This document shows, one piece after another, positions 26,400-37,678 of a stretch of DNA of 64,000 bases. Numbering within the stretch: the stretch's first letter is position 1; each line of letters starts with the position of its first letter. The stretch is taken from the NCBI RefSeq assembly GCF_019703515.2, contig NC_059393.1:12108001-12172000 (forward strand), given 5' to 3'. Under the pieces are notes generated by a model. It was given only the letters and a program-made list of their open reading frames with translations, did no database searches and was not told the origin of the DNA. The stretch is from Myxocyprinus asiaticus. Its lineage: Eukaryota; Chordata; Actinopteri; Cypriniformes; Catostomidae. A program made the translations under genes and the position numbers.

Positions 26400-27055
26400 C
26401 CAGTGACAGGTTCAAAACCAATCTCCCCACAGGTCAGTATTCACTGTAGCCCGAAACCCCAATTAAGTCCTACGATTTCTCTCTCTTACTATCGTGGCCT
26501 TAAAGCCAAGCAATAATTATTGCAATTCCAAGATACATGAACATAAAGACCAAGCAAAAGCTGCGTCCCGCATACTTCTGAACTATTCAGTACCATTTTG
26601 TAGTATAAGCATTGTGAGTTGAGTGTTCACCCTGAAAAATGCAACGTAAAGAAAAGTACTATGGGTACCTGGATGACTGTACTTCTTAACCAACAAAAAT
26701 AAAACTGTTGGACACTTCATGCACTCAGCAGTCACAGCTTGCCCTACGCAGCAAAAGGGGTGGGGATACCTGGCTGTGAATGTAGAAACTATAAAAAATT
26801 CTGTTAAGACAGGACCATGCAAATGTGAGTTGAATGCTTTACCATCACCTCACTGTGTGAATTTGTACGTTATTTGATATATGTGGTGGAATGAAGTAGG
26901 CTAACGTGCTAAACTACCGGCAACACAGCTAATCAGCTGAAAAATAGTGAATGTTTCCATGTAGTAAAAAAAGGTTAGTGTTCCATTTGAAACAATACTA
27001 CACTGACAATTCATGCAATAGATGGCCTAGTGCATAGCGATAGTGTAAATGTATA
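26400..27055. other. intronic, no recognised element
   Basis: About 650 nt of ordinary intron sequence between the TG tract and the inverted-repeat element at 27056. No exon or transposon end is seen. Confidence 0.5.
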
Positions 27056-28697
27056 GTGACCCCATTTACACCACACCTGGTAATAAGATGTGTTTCGGGT
27101 GATCTGATCACATGGGGTCAGCACTTAACACAGATATACAGAGTCGAAAACATTTTGTGATTGGATCACAAAAAAAAAAACACGTGACCACATTGCATTT
27201 AAGGTGTAAATGCAAATCTTTCCTGATGCATTCAGGACAGCAGTGAAGCACAACACCTCACCTGTCAATCAACCGCTGCACTAAAACAAGAGTTCAAACT
27301 TTGCCGGTTAAAGTGATAGTTCACCCAAAAATGAAAATTCTCTCATTATTTACTCACCCTCATGATATCCCAGGTGTGTATGACTTTCTTTCTTCACCAG
27401 AACCATTTGAAAAATAGAAAAATATCTGAGCTCAGTAGGTCCTTAAAATGCAAGTGAATGGAGATTTCTCTTTTGACTCTCCAAAAATCACAAACAGTCA
27501 GCATAAATGTCATCGATATGACTCCAGCGGTTCAATCAATGTCTTCTAAAGCGACACGATCGCTTTTGGTGTGAAAAAATATAAATATTGACATACTTTT
27601 TAACAATAATCCAACGTGAGTGCAAGGTTCACAAGAGGGTGGAGTCCAAGCAGTCTCTCATGTGATGTATCCGCACAGAAGTAATCTCATGTTCTCCACG
27701 GTAGAGACATCCAGGATAAGTACACAAACACACCATTGTGAGTAAACAAACAGATAACAACAGATCTAAACCAAAACCAACCAAGCTACTGGACAGCACT
27801 CCTCCTCCTCACTTGTAAACAGTGCTGCTCTTCCGGCTGTGACGCACATGCATCAGTGTGTTTCAAATGCCAATGCGATTACGTCACATGCGTATACCGC
27901 TCCTGCACGGAAGCATGATTTAGAGTTTAAAAAAAGTTCTTTAATATTGATCTTTTTCGCACCAAAAGCGATGGTGTCACTTTATAAGACATTAATTTAA
28001 TATCTGGTTTCGTATGGATGACGTTTATACTGACTGTCTGTGATTTTTGGAGCTTCAAAAGAGAAATCTCCATTCACTTGCATTTTAAAGACCTACTGAG
28101 CTAAGATATTTTTCTATTTTTCTTCAAATGTGTTCTGGTGAAGAAAGTCATAGACACCTGGGATATCATGAGGGTGAGTAAATAATGAGAGAATTAACAT
28201 TTTTGGGTTAACTATCCCTTTAAGAGTGGCTTAAAAAGGAAATAACCGTCCAAACGGAAAATGTACACAATTACACAAGCGTGAGAACTTCACTGATCTT
28301 CTTCAGTATGTTTGATAACAACCCAGATGAGAAGCACAACATCTGAAGCTCCTTTAATAAAGGTAATCCACAAAGATAACAGAATTCTACTTGAAATGTT
28401 GCATTTGTGCTTAAATTAAAATTTCAGATGCATCTGGGAGAAATAGCGTGCAGATTTCTTTGTGCTTTCTTTGTCTTTTTTGACTTTTTTTAGCTTTAAT
28501 GTCATACAGTAACACACTGACAAAGTGACTGATGTATGTCATCATAAAATCAGAGACCCTACCCTCGAAAACAGAACACAAGTGGTCACAGGAGATGCAT
28601 TTAAGTGACCTGGTGTAAAACGTGATGTGTCTCGCCTGACCACATGTGATCGGATCACCTGAGAGCCATTTTGATACCAGTTGTAAACATGTATGGT
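27056..28697. mobile_element. outer inverted-repeat element split by a foldback insertion
   Basis: The left arm (TTTACACCACACCTGGTAAT, then GGGTGATCTGATCACATG) is mirrored on the right (28616-28697), whose reverse complement reads TTTACAACTGGTATC and then CAGGTGATCCGATCACATG. Between them sits the TTAA-flanked foldback element at 27312-28219. The exact ends were not fixed and no transposase is present. Confidence 0.65.
27312..28219. mobile_element. TTAA-flanked foldback element with arms of about 300 nt
   Basis: The arms are inverted copies: the left starts AGTGATAGTTCACCC and the right ends GGGTTAACTATCCCT. Shared inner blocks include CTCACCCTCATGATATCCCA, CAAGTGAATGGAGATTTCTC and the CAAAAGCGAT motif. 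TTAA stands on both sides (27308-27311, 28220-28223). TTAA duplication is the rule for piggyBac; a TWA duplication of the PIF/Harbinger type would fit the same bases. No ORF. Confidence 0.85.
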
Positions 28698-28739
28698 GCG
28701 TCATTTAGGGGACCGCTTAAGTCATGTTTACCAGTGTGA

Positions 28740-29990
28740 AACTCAAAATTCTCAATAGCCCCTTTTCCACCTTCAAGCCGAACAGTTCTGAGCACGGTGA
28801 GTTAGGTTTATGAAAATGTAATATTTGTTAGATACCATAATATAATGTACTTAATACAAGTATATGAATTAGGATTCAGCACTATATTTAGTGAAAAAAC
28901 AAAAAGGTTTTTCTTTATTATTCAACAAAAATAGAGACAACAGAAACTGGTTTTAACCTAACAAATTACTGTGGATAAAGCGGTGTGTATGAGCTGTACA
29001 ATGACAAGCTCTTCAAAAATAGTTTACATGAAGCTTAGAAATACCTGATCCCAGATCAGCACATAAGGCCATCTCTGCCCCAAAATATGGTCGTAAAACT
29101 CTTAGGCGCTTAAAGCCTGTACTCTAAATCAGCACCAGGGCATGATGTAACAGCACATCAATGGGGATAAAATAATCTTCTGCCTTCGCTGGACCCTTGA
29201 ATCTCCAACCGAGATTCCTTTCATTACATTTTAATCATATGCTCCTGGCTTGCTGCTTTTGACCCTGTGCTACGCATCTTTTATAAGTGCCGACTTTGCC
29301 CCTGGACCGAGGCAAAGCACTAAAGGGGTTGCTCTTCCAGAGTTTCAAACTGACACAGGGCATTACATTTTCACTTGAAAAGAGCTGAGCAGAGTGGGAG
29401 GTGGTTGATTTCTCTTCTTTAGCCCTCGTCTTCCTTTTCTTTTTGCGGCTGATCCTTAGGTGGTTAGAAGCTAATATTTGGTGTGCTGGCACAGAGGTTA
29501 TTTCTTTCCTGCGCAAACACGCTGTCTGTATGAAAGTGCTTAAGGAAAAGTAGCAGGTGATGTATTGATCCTCTGCCCATTTAAAGAACTGACAAGTGCA
29601 TGACAGGACCACTGGGATGTGACACGGGGCGGACTGGATCCAGATCCTCCACACTAAGCACCCCAAGCCTTCCAACATGAACTTCACTAGGCCTTTGGTC
29701 ACTGGAAACAACAGATTTATAATGCTAAACATACAAGATATGTTAGAGAAAAGAAAACACTCCTGAGACAAAAATAGTGAAATGTGAATAAAGAATAATC
29801 CTTCAAAATAGGTTTTTTCCCCCAAAAAAGCCTGTTTTCAATTGAGAGAGTATACATCCAATTTATTCAATTGAAAACATGATCACTTACAAGAAACTTA
29901 ACGAATCTGAACTGAAATCTAGTAGATTTAAAAAAAAATTGGAGATAATGTGAAAGGTCCTTAACCATGCAAATCTCGCCACCATGAGGC
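28740..29990. other. intronic, no recognised element
   Basis: No transposon end or exon is recognised. The minus-strand open frame at 29235-29825 (196 codons) has no recognisable domain, no family similarity that I know and no splice context; I treat it as chance. Confidence 0.5.
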
Positions 29991-29999
29991 TAGGGTGTT

Positions 30000-30322
30000 G
30001 TGGGTGATTGCCAGGGTGTTGCTATGCATTTGTGTTTTAAGTGGTTATTAGTGGAATATGTGGTTGATCAGGTGTTTTGGGTGGTTGTTAGCAAATCGCT
30101 AGGAGCCCAGCCCTAAGTCTCTGATATTATGGTCCCTAGATATGGCTTGTGTCCCTCCTTCAATGTAAGTCTGTGATGTTTTTTTTTGTCTGTTTCATTG
30201 CTGGCCAGGCAGAACTCGCAAGTCTGACCACTTAGAAAAACTATAGCGCACCTCTACTCATGATCACTCATGCCTGTAGAACAAATGGTGCAAGATGAGT
30301 TATGCAGTAAATTTTAATACTT
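30000..30322. repeat. dispersed repeat (GGGTGGTTGCTA type), copy 2
   Basis: It shares the motif order of 20782-21046: GTTGTGGGTGATTGCCA, GGGTGGTTGTTAGC, then GACCACTTAGAAAAACTATA and AGTAAATTTTAATAC. The left part consists of degenerate GGTTGTTAG-type units. Confidence 0.6.
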
Positions 30323-32231
30323 TAGGTAAGGGGTTTGCTCAAATCCCCAATCTTAAGAATGCACAAGCACCATTAATAAGCTACTAAAACTATGTGCAAA
30401 TAAAAAAAGGTTTTGCTTAATTTCAAAAGCAAACTCAGGACGATATATCATCCTCCAAAACTCTCAGCGATGAATACATTAACGTAATGGGTGAGCAGTT
30501 TTTGTTTTTAAGAATACACAACTGATATTCTACTGGGCCAAGTCGAGATTCAGCTACATATGCCCGAGAATCTCAGAGCCAGAAACATCATTAATTGAGT
30601 GCCAACTGGCCTGGGGGATTTTCTGCGTTTAAGCTGTCAACTCCCATTGGACCACGCGATCGCTTGCTCATTCTCTCTCTCTTTCAGCTGTGGCTAGAAG
30701 CTACATCAAGCGTGTGGAGTCACCACCCCCTCACGCTCACGCTCTCTCTGTCTCTGTATATCTTCCTCTCTAGATAAGCTCCACCAAACCAGGACATCCT
30801 CCAATTTTAGTCAACGACAGCTAGAGCTGTAATGAAAAGCATTTCCTTCCTCTATTGAGGGTTATAGCGTGATGTGCATCTAGTATTGCATCATATGGTT
30901 TGTGGGAGGTACAAGCTCCAAGTTTTCTCAGGTATATTTCAACTTACTGCTTCACATATTTGAATATGTGGAACAGCATGAATGCGCAAAGACTAGAAAA
31001 ATGGGAGGTCACTGTACAAGTTCTTAATTTCAGTTCACTAGCTGGACTGAAACTGTGGCAGGAGAGGGAAGTAAAAGAGACACATGACCATCAATCATCC
31101 TGTTCCACATTCGAAGAGGACGTGAGATCCTTTTTTTTTTTTTTTTTTTTTAAATGGCTGTAAGCTGTCACTTTCTTGATGAATAAGACCATGTCTGAGA
31201 CATCCAGTGTAATGCAGAAGTCATAGTAATCAGGCACCATGGGTAACACTGTGGCCTCAGTGAGGGTGTGTAGTTGGGCCTGACAGAAAGGCCAGCAAAC
31301 CGGGACCGGGCTTCACATTACACTCTGGGCGGGCCCTGGAGACCTCCTGGGCTCAAAGAAATGCAAGAAACATCTCAGAAATTAGATGAATAAGGGATAC
31401 CCCATGAGTTTGGGGGTCATGTGTAGAATCGCTGTCAGCTTTGTTCCTCTAGGTTCAACAATGTTCTCCTCAATAACAGCTCATCTCTCACTTGCCCTCA
31501 GTGTTAAAGCCTTGAAAAGATAGGCATCACCACACCGGCTGTATTCATGCTCCTTGATGATGCTCCACTGGCTGTCCTTACCCCTGGGGTGCTGGTGCGT
31601 GTCTTGCAAAGGAGGGGGTGAGTCGGGGGGAAAGGCTACCAATCATGAAGTGTCAGGCTTGGGGCATATGATTGTACATTGTGTCAAAGCTAGACAAATA
31701 TTTGCCCTGCAAGGCTCTGGGGATGCAGTTTCTCACTTTGTTACATGAGCTGTTGCTTCACTCAGCATGCCGGTTCACTGCCTAACTAAGGAGATGGAGG
31801 ACCAGGTGACATCTGGAGGCTTCTGCAAGTCTCTCCAACATCCATCAGGTCAAACACACTCTGCTGGTGGCTTGGAATGTGATGTTAGCATTGAATTATT
31901 CCCTTTGGAATACAAAGCTATGCTGGAGAAATGTGTAAGTCTCAAGGATTCGCATGTAAAGGTCAAGTCTACATGTTAAATTTGGGTTTCAAGAGAGATA
32001 AACGACAATATGATTACCTGCTAAATGCAGGATATCTGGTCCTGCTTAACCCTAAGCCTAATTTAATGCATGACCTCGTGGCTTCTTGTCATAAACAGCT
32101 GCAACAGCAATATAATAAGAGACCAATGAACAGTAAATAAATGAATACATTAATAATCACAAAAAATTCTTAAACCAAGTAACACAGCCTACTTCATTAG
32201 CCTAAATGTAGGCTTGTTACATTAATATAGA
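30323..32231. other. intronic, no recognised element
   Basis: No exon or transposon is recognised. It contains a T-run at 31129-31150. Plus-strand open frames here (30595, 31554, 31767) are short and featureless. The interval 31170-31900 looks single-copy. Confidence 0.5.
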
Positions 32232-32246
32232 CTAGAGATGCATTAA

Positions 32247-32577
32247 CCTTCCTATACTGTTTGGTCATTTTTACCTAAATACATTTTTCTGATGTAATAA
32301 AAATTTCCTTTATCTGAGCAGCAAAAGACTTAGTGACTTTTCCTTCACTTGCCATCTGAACACATACAAAAAATTCGACTTGATTATATAAGTCTAAGTG
32401 GTCTTTAAAAAAAGTGACACCTTTACTGTTCGCAGTCAAAACTGACCGACCACAGGAAATGAATGGGAAAGACAAAACATGAGCAATTATTTTTTATTTG
32501 TTAAAACAATCTATAAATCAGCCACAATACAGAACAAACACACACAGACATGCTGAGTGCAAAACATGCGCACGCAT

Positions 32578-32630
<53 letters not shown>

Positions 32631-33325
32631 TGACACTATTAAGCACAGCAATTTTTATTTTTATTTTGTCAAATAAAATTATGCAAATCAGCCACAATTC
32701 AGAATACACACACATAAATGAGGTGGTGAGAACATGACACACCCAAAATGCAGCACACACACACATAAGCCTGAGTCTGACCCCAATGTAAGAAAGTTTA
32801 CCTATTCTACTATGGGAAAGTTTAGGCTTAGATGAGGGAGTCTTACCTTCCAGAAAAAAACGGCATCCTTCTGACACTTAAAAAAAAAAAAAAGCTGAAC
32901 TTTGACAAATAATAGTTTGATAATGTCTAAATATATATCCAAATGCAAAAATTTAGAATTACTAAACAGAGGTGGCTGCATTCTACTGGCTATTATTGTT
33001 ATAACATGATTTTCAAGTCATGTTATTTTTCTTTTTTCACCAGATAGCAGCAATCTGCCCCCAATACATGAGAAATGTTCATATTTTCTTCATGTTTCAA
33101 CTAGATTTTTACTGTAGTGAAGTAAATAAATTTGATAATGAATTTGCTTATTTGCATATGCAATGAAATGTAGATTTTTTTTGGTTAATAAGACTTGAAA
33201 CATAAAATCCCAAAAGAAGAGCATAATTTTATTCATATTATAATTTCTTAAAATTACACCTGTACTGTTGCTGGTCAAAAATGTCAGCGAACAGTAAACG
33301 GTCCTGATTTAACACAATAAGAAGG
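32247..33325. mobile_element. piggyBac-like MITE with TTAA target duplication
   Basis: It is flanked by TTAA on both sides (32243-32246, 33326-33329) and starts CCTTCC while ending GAAGG. The subterminal parts are also inverted relatives. Inside, a block ending CAAATCAGCCACAATTCAGAA occurs twice in related form (about 32500 and 32680) around a CA microsatellite. No transposase. The TTAA flanks are seen; the superfamily is inferred. Confidence 0.72.
32579..32628. repeat. (CA)25 microsatellite
   Basis: A CA run of 50 nt inside the TTAA-flanked element. A CA-rich patch also occurs near 32755. Confidence 0.95.
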
Positions 33326-33875
33326 TTAATGTATCGGCCAAACATCGGTCTCTGCCGATAACAACTACTTTCTGTCCAATCGGACATCGGCCGATGATCA
33401 GGGCTGATTATTTCCTGTCAAAAGGAAATAAAAAAAATAAATAAAAAAAACATTCAAATAAAGTTATTTAAATTTCTTTTGTGAAATTAGTAATCAGTTA
33501 ATTGAAACAAGGTAGCATAAAAAAGCAGAACCACGTAACAATCTGTATCCGTATCAGCAGATGATGTTCTAAATAATCGGATATTGGTATCTCGGGAAAC
33601 AAATTTTGTATTTGTGCAGCCCTAATATAGACATTAATTATGGTGGAGTCACAGGTGAGCGTATTTCTCCCACTTAACAATAGCTTTGAATGTGGTTCAT
33701 CCAATGAGATTTCAGAGCCAAAATTATCAGTTTTATAATAAAGAACTAACACCTTGCACTATGAATGTAATGGCATTGCGCTCTGTGTTCTGTCTCACAC
33801 TGTACTGACATACAGGGGTCTATAGGGGTCTTTTTAGTGCACTTCATGTTGAACGTTGCTGCTATTTTGCACCTA

Positions 33876-35439
33876 CAGTTGAAGTCAGAAGTTTACATAC
33901 ACCTTAGCCAAATACATTTAAACTCGGTTTTTCATAATTCCTGACATTTAATAGTAGAAAACATTCCCTGTCTTTGGTCAGCTAGGATCACTATTTTAAG
34001 AATGTGAAATCTCAGAATAATAGTAGAGAGAATTATTTATTTCAGCTTTTATTTCTTTCATCACATTCCCAGTGGGTCAGAAGTTTACATACACTTTGTT
34101 AGTATTTGGTATCATTGCCTTTTAATGGTTTAACTTGGGTCAAATATTTTGGTTAGCCTTCAACATGCTTCTCACAATAAATTGCTGAAATTTTGTCCCA
34201 TTCTTCCAGACAGAATTTTCAATCGGATTGAGGTCAGGGCTTTGTGATGGCCACACCAATACCTTGACTTTGTTGTCCTTAAGCCATTTTGCCACAACTT
34301 TGGAGGTATGCTTGGAGTCATTGTCCATTTGGAAAACCCATTTGCAACAGAGCTTTAACTTCCTGGCTGATGTCTTGAGATGTTGCTTCAATATATCCAT
34401 TTAATTTTCCTTCCTCATGATGCCATCTATTTTGTGAAGTGCACCAGTCCCTCCTGCAGCAAAGCACCCCCAAAACAAGATGCTGCCACTCCATGCTTGA
34501 CGTTTGGGATGGTATTCTTCGGCTTGCAAGCCTCACCCTTTTTCCTCCAAACATAACGATGGTCATTATGGCCAAACAGTTCAATTTTTGTTTCATCAGA
34601 CAAGAGGACATTTCTCCAAAAAGTAAGATCTTTGTCCCCATGTGCACTTGCAAACTGTAGTCTGGCTTTTTTATGTCGGTTTTAGAGCAGTGGCTTCTTC
34701 CTTGGTGAGCAGCATTTCAGGTTATGTCGATGTAGGACTCATTTTACTGTGGATATAGATACTTGTCTACCTGTTTCCTCCAGCATCTTCACAAGGTCCT
34801 TTGCTGTTGTTCTGGGATTGATTTGCACTTTTCGCACCAAACTACGTTCATCTCTAGGAGACAGAATGCGTCTCCTTCCTGAGCGGTATGATGGCTGTGT
34901 GGTCCCATGGTGTTTATACTTGCATACTATTGTTTGTACAGATGCACGTGGTACCTTCAGGTGTTTTGAAACTGCTACCAAGGATGAACCAGACTTGTGG
35001 AGGTCCACAATTTTTTTTCTGAGGTCTTGGCTGATTTCTTTTGATTTTACCATGATGTCAAGCAAAGAATCACTAAGTTTGAAGATAGGCCTTAAAATAC
35101 ATCCATAGGTACACCTCCAATTGACTCCAATTAGCCAATTATCCTATCAGAAGCTAATTGCCTAAAGGCATGACATAATTTTCTGGAATTTTCCAAGCTG
35201 CTTAAAGGCACAGTTAACTTAGTGTATGTAAACACCTGACCCACTGGACTTGTGATATAGTCCATTAAAAGTGAAACAATCTGTCTCTAAACAATTGTTG
35301 GAAAAACGACTTGTGTCATGCACAAAGTAGATGTCCTAAATGACTTGCCAAAACTATAGTTTGCTAATATGAAATCTGTGGAGTGGTTAAATTTTTTTTT
35401 TAATAACTTCAACCTAATGTAAACTTCTGAATTCAACTG
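33876..35439 (-). mobile_element. Sleeping Beauty-like Tc1/mariner element, decayed
   Basis: It lies between TA dinucleotides (33874-33875, 35440-35441) and spans 1,564 nt. The left end begins CAGTTGAAGTCAGAAGTTTA, with an inner repeat of the same kind (GGGTCAGAAGTTTACATACA near 34074). That is the outer/inner direct-repeat (IR/DR) layout of salmonid-type Tc1 elements. The right side has the inner copy near 35223 and ends TTCAACTG. A minus-strand transposase pseudogene fills the middle. Confidence 0.93.
34140..35065 (-). pseudogene. Tc1-like transposase pseudogene (Sleeping Beauty type)
   Basis: Homology starts at VKSKEISQDLRKKIVDLHKS with the paired-like DNA-binding domain, including a GRRR linker. 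The frame stops at 34739-34741 (TGA where the family has an Arg codon, consistent with a CpG C-to-T change). Downstream the coding sequence continues in other frames: the first catalytic Asp codon lies in an LSDETKIELF-like segment, then [24 protein letters not shown] and the final Glu. At least one nonsense mutation and several indels break it. The protein, if made, would be only the N-terminal DNA-binding part (about 108 codons). Confidence 0.93.
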
Positions 35440-35660
35440 TAATATCACCACAGGGATCAATAAAAGTTTTCTTGTCTTCTGTCTCATGCCTTATAACTAG
35501 CAACTTTTCCAAAAAATACAGTCAATTTCATACAATACAATACTGTTATTTCAATGTACAGTTCAATTCTGTAAAATTACAGTAAATTATCCACAAAATA
35601 TGCAATTACTGTAAATTTACAGCCTTTTGCCAACAGTAAAGGTGTTTGTTCCTGCAAATA

Positions 35661-37250
35661 CAGGTGCATCTCAATAAATTAGAATGTCGTGGAAAAGTTA
35701 ATTTATTTCAGTAATTCAACTCAAATTGTGAAACTCGTGTATTAAATAAATTCAATGCACACAGACTGAAGTAGTTTAAGTCTTTGGTTCTTTTAATTGT
35801 GATGATTTTGGCTCACATTTAACAAAAACCCACCAATTCACTATCTCAAAAAATTAGAATATGGTGACATGCCAATCAGCTAATCAACTCAAAACACCTG
35901 CAAAGGTTTCCTGAGCCTTCAAAATGGTCTCTCAGTTTGGTTCACTAGGCTACACAATCATGGGGAAGACTGCTGATCTGACAGTTGTCCAGAAGACAAT
36001 CATTGACACCCTTCACAAGGAGGGTAAGCCACAAACATTCATTGCCAAAGAAGCTGGCTGTTCACAGAGTGCTGTATCCAGGCATGTTAACAGAAAGTTG
36101 AGTGGAAGGAAAAAGTGTGGAAGAAAAAGGTGCACAACCAACCGAGAGAACCGCAGCCTTATGAGGACTGTCAAGCAAAATCGATTCAAAAATTTGGGTG
36201 AACTTCACAAGGAATGAACTGAGGCTGGGGTCAAGGCATCAAGAGCCACCACACACAGACATGTCAAGGAATTTGGCTACAGTTGTCGTATTCCTCTTGT
36301 TAAGCCACTCCTGAACCACAGACAACGTCAGAGGCGTCTTACCTGGGCTAAGGAGAAGAAGAACTGGACTGTTGCCCAGTGGTCCAAAGTCCTCTTTTCA
36401 GATGAGAGCAAGTTTTGTATTTCATTTGGAAACCAAGGTCCTAGAGTCTGGAGGAAGGGTGGAGAAGCTCATAGCCCAAGTTGCTTGAAGTCCAGTGTTA
36501 AGTTTCCACAGTCTGTGATGATTTGGGGTGCAATGTCATCTGCTGGTGTTGGTCCATTGTGTTTTTTGAAAACCAAAGTCACTGCACCTGTTTACCAAGA
36601 AATTTTGGAGCACTTCATGCTTCCTTCTGCTGACCAGCTTTTTAAAGATGCTGATTTCATTTTCCAGCAGGATTTGGCACCTGCCCACACTGCCAAAAGC
36701 ACCAAAAGTTGGTTAAATGACCATGGTGTTGGTGTGCTTGACTGGCCAGCAAACTCACCAGACCTGAACCCCATAGAGAATCTATGGGGTATTGTCAAGA
36801 GGAAAATGAGAAACAAGAGACCAAAAAATGCAGATGAGCTGAAGGCCACTGTCAAAGAAACCTGGGCTTCCATACCACCTCAGCAGTGCCACAAACTGAT
36901 CACCTCCATGCCACGCCGAATTGAGGCAGTAATTAAAGCAAAAAGGAGCCCCTAACCAAGTATTGAGTACATATACAGTAAATTAACATACTTTCCAGAA
37001 GGCCAACAATTCACTAAAAATGTTTTTTTTTTATTGGTCTTATGATTGGTATTCTAATTTTTTGAGATAGTGAATTGGTGGGTTTTTGTTAAATGTGAGC
37101 CAAAATCATCACAATTAAAAGAACCAAAGAATTAAACTACTTCAGTCTGTGTGCAGTGAATTTATTTAATACACAAGTTTCACAATTTGAGTTGAATTAC
37201 TGAAATAAATGAACTTTTCCACGACATTCTAATTTATTGAGATGCACCTG
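35661..37250 (+). mobile_element. Tc1-like DNA transposon with 200-nt terminal inverted repeats, nearly intact
   Basis: The element is 1,590 nt between TA dinucleotides (35659-35660, 37251-37252). Both ends carry inverted repeats of 200 nt (35661-35860 and 37051-37250) starting CAGGTGCATCTCAATAAATT. By eye I find only about four mismatches between them. A single plus-strand transposase frame lies between. The long, nearly identical repeats and the almost open gene point to a recent insertion. Confidence 0.95.
35960..36955 (+). pseudogene. Tc1-like transposase with one in-frame stop
   Basis: From ATG at 35960 (MGKTADLTVVQKTIIDTLHK) the frame runs to TAA at 36953-36955; an upstream ATG at 35924 is in the same frame. 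The only break seen is a TGA at 36215-36217, in a KE-stop-TEAG context where a Trp codon is likely. N-terminal paired-like helix-turn-helix (AKEAGCSQSAVSRHVNRK) and a GRKR linker come first. The catalytic domain has SDES, QQDLAPAH and SPDLNPIEN. The spacing from the second Asp to Glu is 34 residues (DD34E). No frameshift was found. A read-through or reverted copy elsewhere in the genome could be functional. Confidence 0.93.
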
Positions 37251-37678
37251 TACATTCTTGCTCTGTAAACAGGAGCACATGGGGCAGGGCAGTGTCCTCA
37301 GCAAGAATCTTCCTCTCACTAGAGAAAGCAATCACTGACATTTCTTCACAAGTTTCCTCTAATGCTCTCTGTCTGCTTTGAGTGCAAATGAAGGACATTA
37401 CAAGGTTAGTTTATTTCTTACTTTATTGTTTTTTGATATGTTACACCCAACTTGTAAAATTATTTTTTCTTGCGATATCTTTTTGACTGCGCTGCTCGGC
37501 TCACATGGTTTAGGCATCTCGCTAGCCCGTGTTCTCCAGTTAACATGGCTAATTCTTTGCTTGATAAATGAGATAATATTTCACAATTAGTTCGGTTTTC
37601 TTTTGTAAGAACCCTTAACTTGATTTGCATGTATTTGTGGTGCATTACATGTCGTGAAAGTCATCTAATATTAGTGTC

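Larger units (their letters stand above)
32232..33628. mobile_element. outer TATCGGCC-type repeat, split by a TTAA insertion
   Basis: The left end CTAGAGATGCA (32232-32242) is separated from TGTATCGGCCAAACATCGG (33330 onward) by an inserted element. The right end TTTGTGCAGCCCTAATATAG is the inverted counterpart of the left. The same family gives the fragment at 6885-6955, which ends TGTGCATCCCTA. Confidence 0.7.

Noticed and set aside
29235..29825. Minus-strand open frame of 196 codons
   Set aside because: No recognisable domain, not part of dennd1b, and no splice-site support; likely a chance frame in the large intron.
36592..36873. Minus-strand open frame opposite the transposase at 35960-36955
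   Set aside because: Shadow of the real transposase coding sequence.
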